Assembly (NCBI GenBank): GCA_016297535.1
Contig: JAEDGL010000024.1
Span: 1 to 21,858 of the forward strand
Source: Clostridia bacterium
GTDB lineage: Bacteria; Bacillota; Clostridia; Christensenellales; Aristaeellaceae
Direction of reading: 5' to 3'
Length of the DNA stretch: 21,858 bases
The position numbers were made by a program, and so were the translations under genes. Shown one piece after another: positions 14,717 through 21,858 of the stretch. The notes under the pieces are model-generated. The model saw only the letters and a program-made list of their open reading frames with translations. It was not told where the DNA came from and did no database searches. Every line of letters begins with the position of its first letter. Position 1 is the first letter of the stretch.

Positions 14717-16021
14717 TTATTCGATAACAAGATGATCCATCATCAGCACCCGGATCTGGTACGCGCCGTCGTAGAAATCCACCACGCCTTTCAGGCTGAT
14801 GGTTTTTCCCACGTAGCGATCCTGCGTGATCAGGGCGCCATTTTCATAAAAGGGTTCCGTACGCACGGTCACCTCTGCCCCATCATCGCCTGTGCAGGCA
14901 AGGGTGATGGCACCGTAGCCGGCGCTGCCCTTTGCAAGGGTGGTTGCGGCGCTTTGCACATGCAAATTGGGCATGGAAACCGTGGTTCCCAGCGCCAGCT
15001 GCGCCCACGGAAAGGTTTGAACGCCTTGCGCGGTTTCCACAGCTACGCGCCCATTCTGAAAGGTATCCGCATCCACAGGCGCATAGGCCGCGCCGTGGCC
15101 GCCGGACAGCTTTTGAATGTTGTCCGGATCGTCGGGCTTCATCATACGGTAGGTAATCCCGGAAACCTGCCATACGCCGCTTGCCTCGTAATACTGCAGC
15201 GTGCCCACAATGCGCACTTCGTTGCCCACCGAAAGTATCTCCAGCCCTGCGCCGGACATGCCGTAGCCGTAGTACACCGGCATACCAAAGTACAGGCCCG
15301 TTTCGGGGTCAAAGGCTTCCACATACACGGACTGATCGCGGTTCATGGAAACGATTCCCGAAAACGCAACCTTTTTGCCGTTGTAGGTTTCTGCGTGCAG
15401 CCTCAGTTCCCGTAGCGTAACCTCAATGGCTTCGCCGTAGTAGAAGCCGGGATCCTTGCGGCCGGAATACAGGTGCAGTTTCTGTGCCCTGGCCTGGTTG
15501 AGCGCCGCCATGCAGATGCTGCCGTAACGGTTGTTTGCGGTAGAATTGGCAAGGGCAAGGCCGTTTTGCAAAAGCTCAAGGTTCAGGCAGCGGTAAGTGC
15601 TTTCGCCCCGGGCTTTGTACCACACCCATACCAGATGACGGCTGCCGGTGGAATCCAGATTCCAGCCCGCGCTGTCCGATTCCAGCAGGATGGAGACTGC
15701 GCCAGACAGCTTTTCCCTGGTAAAGGCGGCGGCCATCTGGCCGTATTCCTCCACCCTGCCCGTTATTTCCGGCGTATTGACGGCCAGGAACCGCGCGCGC
15801 AGCACGCCGTTTTCCGCTACGCCGGAGGGTACGTAAAAGTGCGTTGTATCTCCATCAACAAAGGTTTTCACGGTTGCTTCCGTTTTGGCGGTTTCGCTAA
15901 CCGTATTCAACGCAAGCTGCCCCGCATAGTCCACAAATGCCTCGGGAGCCTGCGCCCGCGCGCACGTTCTGCCCAGCATCAGTCCAAGAAGCAGGCACAC
16001 AAGCAATGGGATTTTCTTCAT
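14717..16021 (-). CDS. Secreted staphylococcal-nuclease-like protein with C-terminal OB-like regions
   Basis: This 434-residue protein has a Sec signal (1-24, ending CARAQA) and then a thermonuclease (SNase) domain about 48-187. Landmarks match the Staphylococcus aureus enzyme: FVDGDT (Asp58 as Asp21), RFLAVNTPE (Arg77 as Arg35, Glu85 as Glu43) and DSTGSRHLVWVW (Arg128 as Arg87). The calcium ligand Asp40 is replaced by Asn82, which may change metal use. Residues about 200-295 and 325-434 look like two further beta-rich OB-type domains (VAFSGIV, VRIVGTLQYYEASGVWQV; ISLKGVVDFYDGAYQIRV). The start at 16021 is one base after the binding-protein stop; an upstream in-frame ATG lies inside that gene. 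Tight packing implies coupled expression. The likely role is cleavage or binding of extracellular nucleic acid. Confidence 0.82.
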   Translation of the reverse strand: MKKIPLLVCLLLGLMLGRTCARAQAPEAFVDYAGQLALNTVSETAKTEATVKTFVDGDTTHFYVPSGVAENGVLRARFLAVNTPEITGRVEEYGQMAAAFTREKLSGAVSILLESDSAGWNLDSTGSRHLVWVWYKARGESTYRCLNLELLQNGLALANSTANNRYGSICMAALNQARAQKLHLYSGRKDPGFYYGEAIEVTLRELRLHAETYNGKKVAFSGIVSMNRDQSVYVEAFDPETGLYFGMPVYYGYGMSGAGLEILSVGNEVRIVGTLQYYEASGVWQVSGITYRMMKPDDPDNIQKLSGGHGAAYAPVDADTFQNGRVAVETAQGVQTFPWAQLALGTTVSMPNLHVQSAATTLAKGSAGYGAITLACTGDDGAEVTVRTEPFYENGALITQDRYVGKTISLKGVVDFYDGAYQIRVLMMDHLVIE

Positions 16022-16022
16022 G

Positions 16023-17417
16023 TTACCAGATGGCGTACTCGCACTCCTCGATGGCCTTTTCAAAAGCGTCATCGATTACCTCATCCGCATCGCCGGCGCT
16101 GGTCAGGCAGGCGCAAAGCAGATTCTTTACCTGATCGCGGGCTTCGGAGGAGCCGTTGAAGGCCGGGGAGGTATAGTAGGCGTCCGCCTGCTGCAGGCAA
16201 ACCTTGGCAGACAGGGCGGAAACGTACTTGCCGCCATCTGCCTTGGCCAGGAAATCGGCATACACGGGGTTGTCAGCAACGCTCTTGAGAACGGGCACAT
16301 AGCCGGAGGCCATGGAGAACTCCGCCTGGAAGGCAACGTTGGTGGTCAGGTACTTGACGAACAGCCAGGAAGCGATCACTTCCTGCGGATTGCTCTTTTT
16401 AAAGATGCAAACGCTGGGGCCCTGAGAAATCACCTTTTTATTTTCGGCGTTCACCTGGGGAATGGTGGCGATGCCTACCTCAAAGGGATAGGTTCCATCG
16501 GCGTTGGCAGCGGGACGCTGATAGGTGGCGCCGGCGGAAGAACCGATGGACATGTAGGACTTGACCTCTGTGGTGGAGGTGAACAGGCCGGAGGTGAAAG
16601 CGCCGTAAAGGGTCTGCGTAGTCAGGTAGCCCTTTTCGTACCATTCGCGGAAGCGCTTGATAAAGGCGCGGTTGGTCTCGTTATCAAACAGGAAATGCGG
16701 CTCGGTCGCACTGGTATACTCGGAGCCGTACTGCTCGGTCATGGTGATAAACCAGTTGGCCTCGCTGTCGTAGCCAAGCGGGATGGACATGGGATCAATC
16801 TCCTTGATCCTGGCGCACACGGCCTCCAGCTCATCCCAGGTGGTAGGCACGGCAAGACCGTTTGCATCAAAGAAGGTCTTGTTGTAATACAGCACCTCGG
16901 TGGACTTGGAAACAGGCATGGTGTACATCATGCCGTCGCCGTACTGGCTGCCCTCGTTGTAGTAGCCCTCGATGAAATCGGCCTTCTGCTCGGGCGTAAG
17001 GCCAAGGATCTCGGTGCTGCCGTCGGCGCGGGTTACCACGGTCTGGCTGTCGATCAGCTCATCCAGCGTCTGCACGGCCATGGCCAGGTTGTACAGCGCC
17101 ACGTGGTCCGGATAGCAATAGGCAATGTTGGGCTGGGAGCCCACGGTGATCTCGGTGGAAACCTGATCACGAACATCATCGTAATTGCCAACAGAGGTGT
17201 ATTCCACATGAATGTTGGGATACAGCGTGTTGAACTCGGCGATGTATTGATCCAGCACCGGGGTAAGGTTGGAGCCCATGGTGTGATAGAAGGTAATGGT
17301 TACTTCGCTTCCGTCGTAGCCGGAGGCAAAGGCTTCGGCAGAGGCGGAGGAAAACAGCCCGGTCAGGCTGGTCAGCACAAGCGCCAGTGCCAGAATGGTG
17401 GAGACGATTTTTTTCAT
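16023..17417 (-). CDS. Extracellular solute-binding protein, UgpB-like (family 1)
   Basis: This 464-residue protein has a signal peptide (basic KK, hydrophobic core, SSASAEA cleavage-like site near residue 28) but no lipobox cysteine. The mature start VTITFYHTMGSNLTPVLDQY is characteristic of UgpB/MalE-type CUT1 binding proteins, and KVDGT-type permeases lie just upstream. UgpB relatives bind glycerol-3-phosphate or its diesters, others bind oligosaccharides; the ligand here is open. AAGGAAGG precedes the ATG at 17417. The gene follows the permease by 66 bases, a gap that holds a hairpin, and is followed at one base by the nuclease-like gene, which is unusual company for a sugar importer. Confidence 0.9.
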   Translation of the reverse strand: MKKIVSTILALALVLTSLTGLFSSASAEAFASGYDGSEVTITFYHTMGSNLTPVLDQYIAEFNTLYPNIHVEYTSVGNYDDVRDQVSTEITVGSQPNIAYCYPDHVALYNLAMAVQTLDELIDSQTVVTRADGSTEILGLTPEQKADFIEGYYNEGSQYGDGMMYTMPVSKSTEVLYYNKTFFDANGLAVPTTWDELEAVCARIKEIDPMSIPLGYDSEANWFITMTEQYGSEYTSATEPHFLFDNETNRAFIKRFREWYEKGYLTTQTLYGAFTSGLFTSTTEVKSYMSIGSSAGATYQRPAANADGTYPFEVGIATIPQVNAENKKVISQGPSVCIFKKSNPQEVIASWLFVKYLTTNVAFQAEFSMASGYVPVLKSVADNPVYADFLAKADGGKYVSALSAKVCLQQADAYYTSPAFNGSSEARDQVKNLLCACLTSAGDADEVIDDAFEKAIEECEYAIW

Positions 17418-17459
17418 TGCGTTGTCCTTCCTTTCTGATTTTTGGGGTACGTATGTTAC

Positions 17460-17476
17460 AGACCGCAGCGCGGTCT
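17460..17476 (-). other. Intercistronic hairpin upstream of the UgpB-like gene
   Basis: AGACCGC and GCGGTCT pair perfectly over seven bases with a three-base loop. There is no T-run, so an mRNA processing or stabilising role for the binding-protein message is more likely than termination. Confidence 0.4.
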
Positions 17477-17483
17477 ATCAACC

Positions 17484-18377
17484 TTAGCCCTTGATGCCGC
17501 TGCGGCTTACACCGGACATGATGTACTTGCGCAAAAACACAAATACCAGAAACAGCGGCGCGGATACCAGCGCAACCGCCGCCATCTGCACGGGGTAGTT
17601 GACGTCGCCGGTGGTTTCGGTAAAGGCGTTGCGCAGCCCGTTGGTAATCATGCGGTGCGCCTCGTCATTGGCCACCAGACGCGGCCAGATGTAGGAGTTC
17701 CACGCGCCCATCATTTTGAGAATGGTAATGGAAATCAGCGTGGGCAGGGACAGCGGCACCATCACCTTCCACAGATACTTCCAGTCCGAGGTGCCATCCA
17801 CCTTGGCGGCCAGGTACAGCTCGTTTGGAATCTGCAAAAAATTCTGCCGCAGCAGGTAGATGTAGAAAACGCTTACCAGAAACGGCACAATGAGCACCGT
17901 ATAGGTGTTAATCCATCCCAGGTTGGTTACGGTGGAATAGTTGGTAATGGTAAACAGCTCGCCGGGAATCATCATGGTGGCAAGCAGCAGGGCAAAAAGC
18001 GTTTCCTTGCCACGAAACTCCAGCCGGGCAAAGGCGAAGGCCGTCAGAATGGTAATAACCAGCGAAAGCAGCGTGGATACCAGACCCACGTACATGGTAT
18101 TGAGAAACAGCCTTCCGAGGCTGGCGGTGGTAAACGCATCCAGATAGTTGCTCAGCATGATCATCCGCGGCCAGAACGTGGGCGTGGACAGGCGGTACTC
18201 CTCCAGCGTTTTGAGGGATGAGATAAGCATCCAGTAAAAGGGGAACAGCACGATCAGCGCCATCAACAAAAGAAACAGGTACGTGCCGGAAAGGGAAAGT
18301 GCCTTCCCGATCCTCTGCGCTGCGGTAAGCCTCTGTACGTTTCTTGCATGCATGGTTCCATTGGTTTCTCTGCTCAT
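17484..18377 (-). CDS. ABC transporter permease, UgpE/MalG-like
   Basis: This 297-residue permease has a hydrophobic first helix at about 32-55, further helices, and the EAA-type loop ELYLAAKVDGTSDWKYLWKV (186-205) that contacts the ATPase. The ending IMSGVSRSGIKG is standard for the MalG branch of CUT1 importers. GAGAGGTG precedes ATG 18377; an in-frame ATG eight codons later is possible but less well placed. It lies 10 bases after its partner permease in the same operon. Confidence 0.92.
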   Translation of the reverse strand: MSRETNGTMHARNVQRLTAAQRIGKALSLSGTYLFLLLMALIVLFPFYWMLISSLKTLEEYRLSTPTFWPRMIMLSNYLDAFTTASLGRLFLNTMYVGLVSTLLSLVITILTAFAFARLEFRGKETLFALLLATMMIPGELFTITNYSTVTNLGWINTYTVLIVPFLVSVFYIYLLRQNFLQIPNELYLAAKVDGTSDWKYLWKVMVPLSLPTLISITILKMMGAWNSYIWPRLVANDEAHRMITNGLRNAFTETTGDVNYPVQMAAVALVSAPLFLVFVFLRKYIMSGVSRSGIKG

Positions 18378-18387
18378 ACGGCACCTC

Positions 18388-19332
18388 TCAGTAATGCACG
18401 CGCTTTTTGCTAACCTGCATGTTAATCATGGTTACCACCAGGATGATGGCAAACAGGATGAGGGCGGCGGCGCTTGCACGGCCCTGGCTGTTGGTGCTCA
18501 GCGCATCATAAATGAAGCCCACCATGGTGTTCAGACGGCCCGCGTCGTCAGGTGGCCCCATTTTTTCGCCAAAGATACCTACAATGCTGGTATATTCCTT
18601 AAAGCCGCCGATAAAGCCGGTAATCACCACATAGGCCAGCATGGGCGATAGCAGCGGCACGGTGATGCGCGTAAAAATGCGGCGGCGGGAGGTGCCGTCC
18701 ACCTTGGCGGCATCGTAGTATTGCTTGTTGATGGACTGCAGCCCGCCCAGCAGCACGAGAATCTTGAACGGCAGGGCGTTCCACACAATGTACACGGTCA
18801 TCACCAGCAGGTTGGCCTCATAGGTGGAGCCGTAGTTGATCCAGTTGATTGGCTTGCCACCGAAAAACTGAATCACGTTGTTAACGATGCCTGCGGTTAC
18901 GATGATCTCGTTCTGCGTGCCGTAAAAGCTGCCCACAATGTTGAACATGGCTGCAAACACCATGCCGATGGCGATGGAGTTGGTTACATAGGGCAGAAAG
19001 AAGATGGTCTGCAGGGCTTTCTGGAGGGGCTTGATGGAGTTGAGCGCTACGGCGATGAGCAGCGCAAGAATGGTGGAAATCGGCACCGTAAGCAGGCAGA
19101 GCAGCACGGTGTTTTTGAGGCAGCTGACAAAGCGGCGGTAGCCGATCACCTTTTGAAAGTTGCCCAGGCCAAACTGGAACACCGCGCCGCCGGCCGCCTT
19201 CAGGCCGGAGTAATTTTCCAAAAACGCCATGCGCACGGTGTTCACAATGGGCCATACGGTGAACACCATCAGCAGCACAAGTGCCGGAGCCAGGTACAGC
19301 CATGCTTTCCATTGCTGTTTGCTGTCTACCAT
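18388..19332 (-). CDS. ABC transporter permease, UgpA/MalF-like
   Basis: This 314-residue permease opens with the LYLAPALVLLMVFTVWPI helix (12-29) typical of UgpA/MalF proteins. The EAA loop YYDAAKVDGTSRRRIFTRIT (205-224) is clear. It starts three bases after the ATPase stop, with GGAGGCG inside the end of that gene, so the two are translationally linked. With the MalG-like partner it forms the transmembrane channel of the importer. Confidence 0.92.
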   Translation of the reverse strand: MVDSKQQWKAWLYLAPALVLLMVFTVWPIVNTVRMAFLENYSGLKAAGGAVFQFGLGNFQKVIGYRRFVSCLKNTVLLCLLTVPISTILALLIAVALNSIKPLQKALQTIFFLPYVTNSIAIGMVFAAMFNIVGSFYGTQNEIIVTAGIVNNVIQFFGGKPINWINYGSTYEANLLVMTVYIVWNALPFKILVLLGGLQSINKQYYDAAKVDGTSRRRIFTRITVPLLSPMLAYVVITGFIGGFKEYTSIVGIFGEKMGPPDDAGRLNTMVGFIYDALSTNSQGRASAAALILFAIILVVTMINMQVSKKRVHY

Positions 19333-19335
19333 CTT

Positions 19336-20439
19336 TTACGCCTCCTCGGGGAGGATGCGCTCCTCCGTATCCTTGTCAAAGAGGAATACCTTGTGCGGCT
19401 TGAGCGTGTAGCGCACCTCGCCTGCGGAGGCGTCCACCCTGTGATCGGCGTTGATGATGGAGCGAACCTGCGGGTTGAGGCTGGCCTCGTGGGTGGAAAC
19501 CACGCTCACGTCGCGGCCCATCACCTCCACGTTGGAGGGCTTGCACCGCATGGGGCCGTTCTCATCCAGCACAAAGCCCTCGGGACGGATGCCCACGATT
19601 ACATCCCGGTCGGGCACGCCCTTTACATCCAGCACGCCGTCGCTGCCGATGAAAAGCTTCTCGCCCCGCACGCGGCCTTCAAACACGTTGATGGGAGGCG
19701 TGCCAAGGAACTTGGCCACAAACAGATTGGCCGGGCTGTCGTATACCTCCTGCGGCTTGCCAATCTGCTGCACAACGCCCTTTTTCATTACAACAATCAA
19801 ATCGGAGATGGACATGGCCTCTTCCTGATCGTGGGTAACAAACACGGTGGTAATGCCGGTTTCCTTCTGAATGCGGCGGATTTCCTCGCGGGTTTGCAGG
19901 CGCAAACGCGCATCCAGGTTGGAAAGCGGCTCGTCCAGCAAAAGCACGCGGGGCATTTTGACCAGCGCCCGGGCAATGGCCACGCGCTGCTGCTGGCCGC
20001 CGGAAAGCTCGCTGGGCTTGCGATCCATCAGTTCTTCAATCTGTACCAGTCTGGCAGCCTCATAAGCGCGCTCCAGCATGGCGTCCTTGCTCATTTTGTC
20101 CTGACCCTTCAGGTTTTGAAGCGGAAAGAGAATGTTTTGCTTTACCGTCATATGCGGATAAAGCGCGTAGTTTTGAAACACCAGACCAATGCCGCGGTTT
20201 TCGGTGGAAAGCTCCGTTACATCGTCCTCGCCAAAGTAGATTTTGCCGCTGGTGGGCTTTTGCAGGCCGCTGATCATATACAGCGTGGTGGATTTGCCGC
20301 AGCCGGAGGGGCCCAGCAGGCCAATCAGCTTGCCATCCGGGATGGTAAAGGTAAAATTGTTTACAGCTACGACTTCCTCACCCGTCTTTTTATTGCGGCT
20401 GGGAAAAACTTTGGTCAGGTTTTCCAAAACAATTTTCAT
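19336..20439 (-). CDS. ABC transporter ATP-binding protein, UgpC/MsmK/MalK-like
   Basis: This 367-residue ATPase has Walker A GPSGCGKST (43-51), the Q-loop in VFQNYALYPH (Gln89), signature LSGGQQQR (145-152), Walker B VLLLDEP (165-171), D-loop SNLDA and the H-loop His203. The C-terminal third is the MalK/TOBE regulatory region (for example VIVGIRPEGFVL) of the carbohydrate and glycerol-phosphate class. ATG 20439 has AGGAGGC at the right distance; an in-frame ATG at 20463 has no such site. It energises the two permeases downstream. Because the importer at 1501-5097 lacks an ATPase and MsmK-type ATPases are often shared, it may serve that system too; this is inference. Confidence 0.93.
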   Translation of the reverse strand: MKIVLENLTKVFPSRNKKTGEEVVAVNNFTFTIPDGKLIGLLGPSGCGKSTTLYMISGLQKPTSGKIYFGEDDVTELSTENRGIGLVFQNYALYPHMTVKQNILFPLQNLKGQDKMSKDAMLERAYEAARLVQIEELMDRKPSELSGGQQQRVAIARALVKMPRVLLLDEPLSNLDARLRLQTREEIRRIQKETGITTVFVTHDQEEAMSISDLIVVMKKGVVQQIGKPQEVYDSPANLFVAKFLGTPPINVFEGRVRGEKLFIGSDGVLDVKGVPDRDVIVGIRPEGFVLDENGPMRCKPSNVEVMGRDVSVVSTHEASLNPQVRSIINADHRVDASAGEVRYTLKPHKVFLFDKDTEERILPEEA

Positions 20440-20466
20440 TGGTATACGCCTCCTGTTGCGCACAGA

Positions 20467-21225
20467 TCAGTAGGTTTCTCTGGCCGCCTTTTCCGCCTGA
20501 ACCTTTTGATGATAGGCGATCATGGCTTCCCGGTCGGCAAAAATCATCTGGCTGGCATAGTCCACCGCCACGGTAAAGGCCAGCGCATCGTGAATGAGCA
20601 GGCGGTTTCTGGTGAACAGCAGCATCAGCGCCTGCACAAGCAAAAGTCCCAGCAGAACCAGCGTTCCCGCAAGCCCCAGCGCCCCAAGCCAGATCATCAT
20701 CACAATCATTACAGGAATGACGGTTTCAACAATGCATTTCCCGATCATCGCCCGTACAAACAGGATCCGTCCGTTGATCCGCACAAAATCCTGCCGCATC
20801 AGGGCAATGCCAAAAATCTTTTTGCCAAGGGTTTGGCCGTTACCGAGCTTGAGCGGGATCAGAAATTCCATCAGAACAAACGCGGCCTGTATTCCCAGCA
20901 GCACAATCAGCAGCGTCAGGCGAATCATCATGTGATAGGCGGCCTCGGCCTCCTCATCCGCACAGAACGCGTTGTAGGCGGTATTGAGGGTTTCCAGCTC
21001 CTGGGGCGAAAGCGCATCGTATTCTGCAAGCGACAGCTGAAAATTAACGCCGAATTGCCGGCCGTAACGCTCATAGGCTTCGTCCAGCGCACGGCTGTAT
21101 CGATCAAAGCCAAGCGCATGGCTCAGGCACCACGCAAACAGCACAGCCACAATGCCCAGCATAATGCCATCAAACAAAAAGGCAGAAATGCGTTTCCACA
21201 TGCTGGCCTTCTGCAGGTCGTTCAT
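20467..21225 (-). CDS. RDD-family membrane protein
   Basis: This 252-residue protein has the RDD signature: WKRISAFLFDGIMLGIV (11-27, with the conserved Arg and Asp), a second helix pair near 100-125, TLGKKIFGIALM, and the late LLIHDALAFTVAVD. A hydrophilic insertion of about 65 residues (40-97) lies between the first two helices. RDD proteins have been linked to ion transport, but the role is mostly unknown. AAGGAAC precedes ATG 21225. It is the first gene of the importer operon, 27 bases before the ATPase, so it may be a partner membrane component. Confidence 0.82.
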   Translation of the reverse strand: MNDLQKASMWKRISAFLFDGIMLGIVAVLFAWCLSHALGFDRYSRALDEAYERYGRQFGVNFQLSLAEYDALSPQELETLNTAYNAFCADEEAEAAYHMMIRLTLLIVLLGIQAAFVLMEFLIPLKLGNGQTLGKKIFGIALMRQDFVRINGRILFVRAMIGKCIVETVIPVMIVMMIWLGALGLAGTLVLLGLLLVQALMLLFTRNRLLIHDALAFTVAVDYASQMIFADREAMIAYHQKVQAEKAARETY

Positions 21226-21287
21226 CTTGATGGGTTCCTTTCCGAAGCCGGAGGCATCTCACCCAGTCTCCAAACCCCATTTTGATT

Positions 21288-21323
21288 ATTATACAACAGC
21301 TGAATCCAAAAAGCCATCTTTTT
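21288..21323 (-). promoter_or_regulatory. Candidate promoter region of the seven-gene operon
   Basis: A perfect minus-strand TATAAT lies at 21288-21293, about 63 bases before the RDD start. No good -35 box is seen at 16-18 bases. Instead an inverted repeat AAAAAG-CCAT-CTTTTT (21308-21323) occupies that position and could be an operator. Confidence 0.4.
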
Positions 21324-21382
21324 ATATTTGATTCATCATACTCGTCCCAAAAAGCGGCTATGCCGCATCAACTCCCCATGCC

Positions 21383-21510
21383 CCCTCATTCATGAGGGAC
21401 CAGACTGTCGAAAAAGGCCAGCGAAAGCTGGTCTTTCAGAGCGTCGAAAAAGCTCGCCAGGGGCGAGCTTTTTCGACGCTCTGAGCACGTTTTGAAATAA
21501 AGGCGTGCTT
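21383..21510. repeat. Modular palindromic intergenic element, copy 3 (compound, four stems)
   Basis: Four hairpins follow one another. CCCTCAT/ATGAGGG at 21383-21398 has a two-base loop. The second, 21413-21436, has a ten-pair stem with a GAAA tetraloop. The third, 21437-21483, has a perfect 22-pair stem with a three-base loop, containing GTCGAAAAAGCTCGC as in the other copies. The fourth, 21485-21508, is GCACG/CGTGC extended by T-G and T-A pairs. The remainder of the gene-free 21226-21751 stretch holds the promoter region above and nothing else that I recognise. Confidence 0.65.
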
Positions 21511-21751
21511 TCGTTTCGCAGTATGGGCAGAGCGCTTTTCGGCAGGCTGCGTATCTCATTAACTTTTGCCTTTGTCAACAGGTCCAACGCTTGACAGAGC
21601 TGACCCCTCTACACGCTTTTGGATTTTGTTGTGTTTTTCAGAAAATCGGGGCCGCGCATGGGTTTGACAGGATGATGATAACCCGGAAGAAACACAGAAT
21701 CAAGGCTTTTGGCGCTTTTGCGGGCCTGCCTGCCGGCGGCTTTCCTGCCGG

Positions 21752-21858
21752 TTAGAATGAGAAAATGCGTCCGCCGGTTGTTGCGCTCTCCTCTCCCGGG
21801 CATCCGTCCGCCTCAAAGGCAAACAGACGCACCTGCTCCCGTCCCCAGGTTTCCAGAA
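21752..21858 (-). CDS. Possible C-terminal end of a gene entering from the right edge
   Basis: The minus strand is open from the window edge to TAA at 21752-21754 and gives 34 residues (LETWGREQVRLFAFEADG, then CPGEESATTGGRIFSF). Composition looks coding and a hairpin-prone GCCGGCGG...CCTGCCGG sequence follows the stop. The fragment is too short to assign a family, and another minus frame is open over the same bases. Confidence 0.35.
   Translation of the reverse strand, partial: LETWGREQVRLFAFEADGCPGEESATTGGRIFSF

Noticed and set aside
12962..15415. Long plus-strand open frame of 817 codons opposite the coiled-coil and nuclease-like genes.
   Set aside because: It is antisense to two well-supported genes, has low-complexity Gly/His-rich composition, and reflects the codon bias of the repetitive minus-strand genes.
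16020..17438. Plus-strand open frame of 472 codons opposite the UgpB-like gene.
   Set aside because: Antisense shadow with Gly/His/Val-rich composition. The minus-strand gene has a signal peptide, ribosome binding site and family features.
18721..21285. Long plus-strand open frame of 854 codons opposite the ATPase, permease and RDD genes.
   Set aside because: The minus strand carries complete ABC ATPase and permease motifs here. The plus frame is His/Gln-rich with no recognisable domain.
21609..21803. Minus-strand frame of 64 codons near the right edge.
   Set aside because: Arg/Lys-rich with no domain, and it competes with another minus frame that ends at 21752 and has a more protein-like composition.
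21648..21858. GGGGCCGCGCATGGGTTTGACAGG resembles in part the 5' end of tmRNA (ssrA).
   Set aside because: No tag-peptide reading frame is found about 90 bases downstream, the conserved GTTTCGAC is GTTTGAC, and the 3' tRNA-like end would be outside the window. Likely coincidence.

Overview
The window reads as chromosomal DNA of a moderately GC-rich monoderm anaerobe of the Bacillota, class Clostridia (a gut-type lineage is likely). Pointers are strong AGGAGG-type ribosome binding sites, TTGACA/TATAAT promoters with 17-base spacers, LplABC/Ugp-type importers, tandem NrnA-type phosphoesterases and a split short-chain ChrA pair. This placement is inference. No rRNA, tRNA, CRISPR array, transposase or phage gene is visible. 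Coding density is high, with very few gaps over 200 bases.

Layout. (1) 137-1251, minus: two overlapping short-chain ChrA transporter halves. (2) 1501-5097, plus: an oligosaccharide-type importer (binding protein and two permeases, no ATPase), closed by a strong bidirectional terminator. (3) 5367-7182, minus: a TPR-like/alpha-beta hydrolase and a NagD-like HAD phosphatase. (4) 7374-11006, minus: AraC regulator, SpoU-type RNA methyltransferase and two tandem NrnA-like DHH phosphoesterases, closely packed. (5) 11229-12749, plus: a cytoplasmic type B carboxylesterase divergent from the AraC gene. (6) 12986-21225, minus: a seven-gene operon of RDD membrane protein, MalK/UgpC-type ATPase, two permeases, UgpB-like binding protein, secreted staphylococcal-nuclease-like protein with extra OB-like regions, and an anchored coiled-coil protein with three near-identical OB-like repeats. 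(7) A gene end may enter from the right edge.

Two functional ideas stand out. First, the importer at 1501 and the esterase at 11229, about 10 kb apart, each carry the same 14-base motif GATCATTTTGTCCT exactly 20 bases upstream of a good -35 box. The AraC regulator gene is divergent from the esterase at that motif. This suggests one small regulon that imports an esterified (perhaps acetylated) oligosaccharide and de-esterifies it inside the cell. Second, the seven-gene operon joins a complete ABC importer to a secreted nuclease-like protein and OB-fold proteins, and could be a system for foraging extracellular nucleic acid or phosphate esters.

The intergenic spaces also carry a family of modular palindromic elements (1-80, 12874-12962, 21383-21510, and probably 5151-5184). 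A shared first stem and linker is followed by a second stem whose sequence differs in every copy while pairing is kept.
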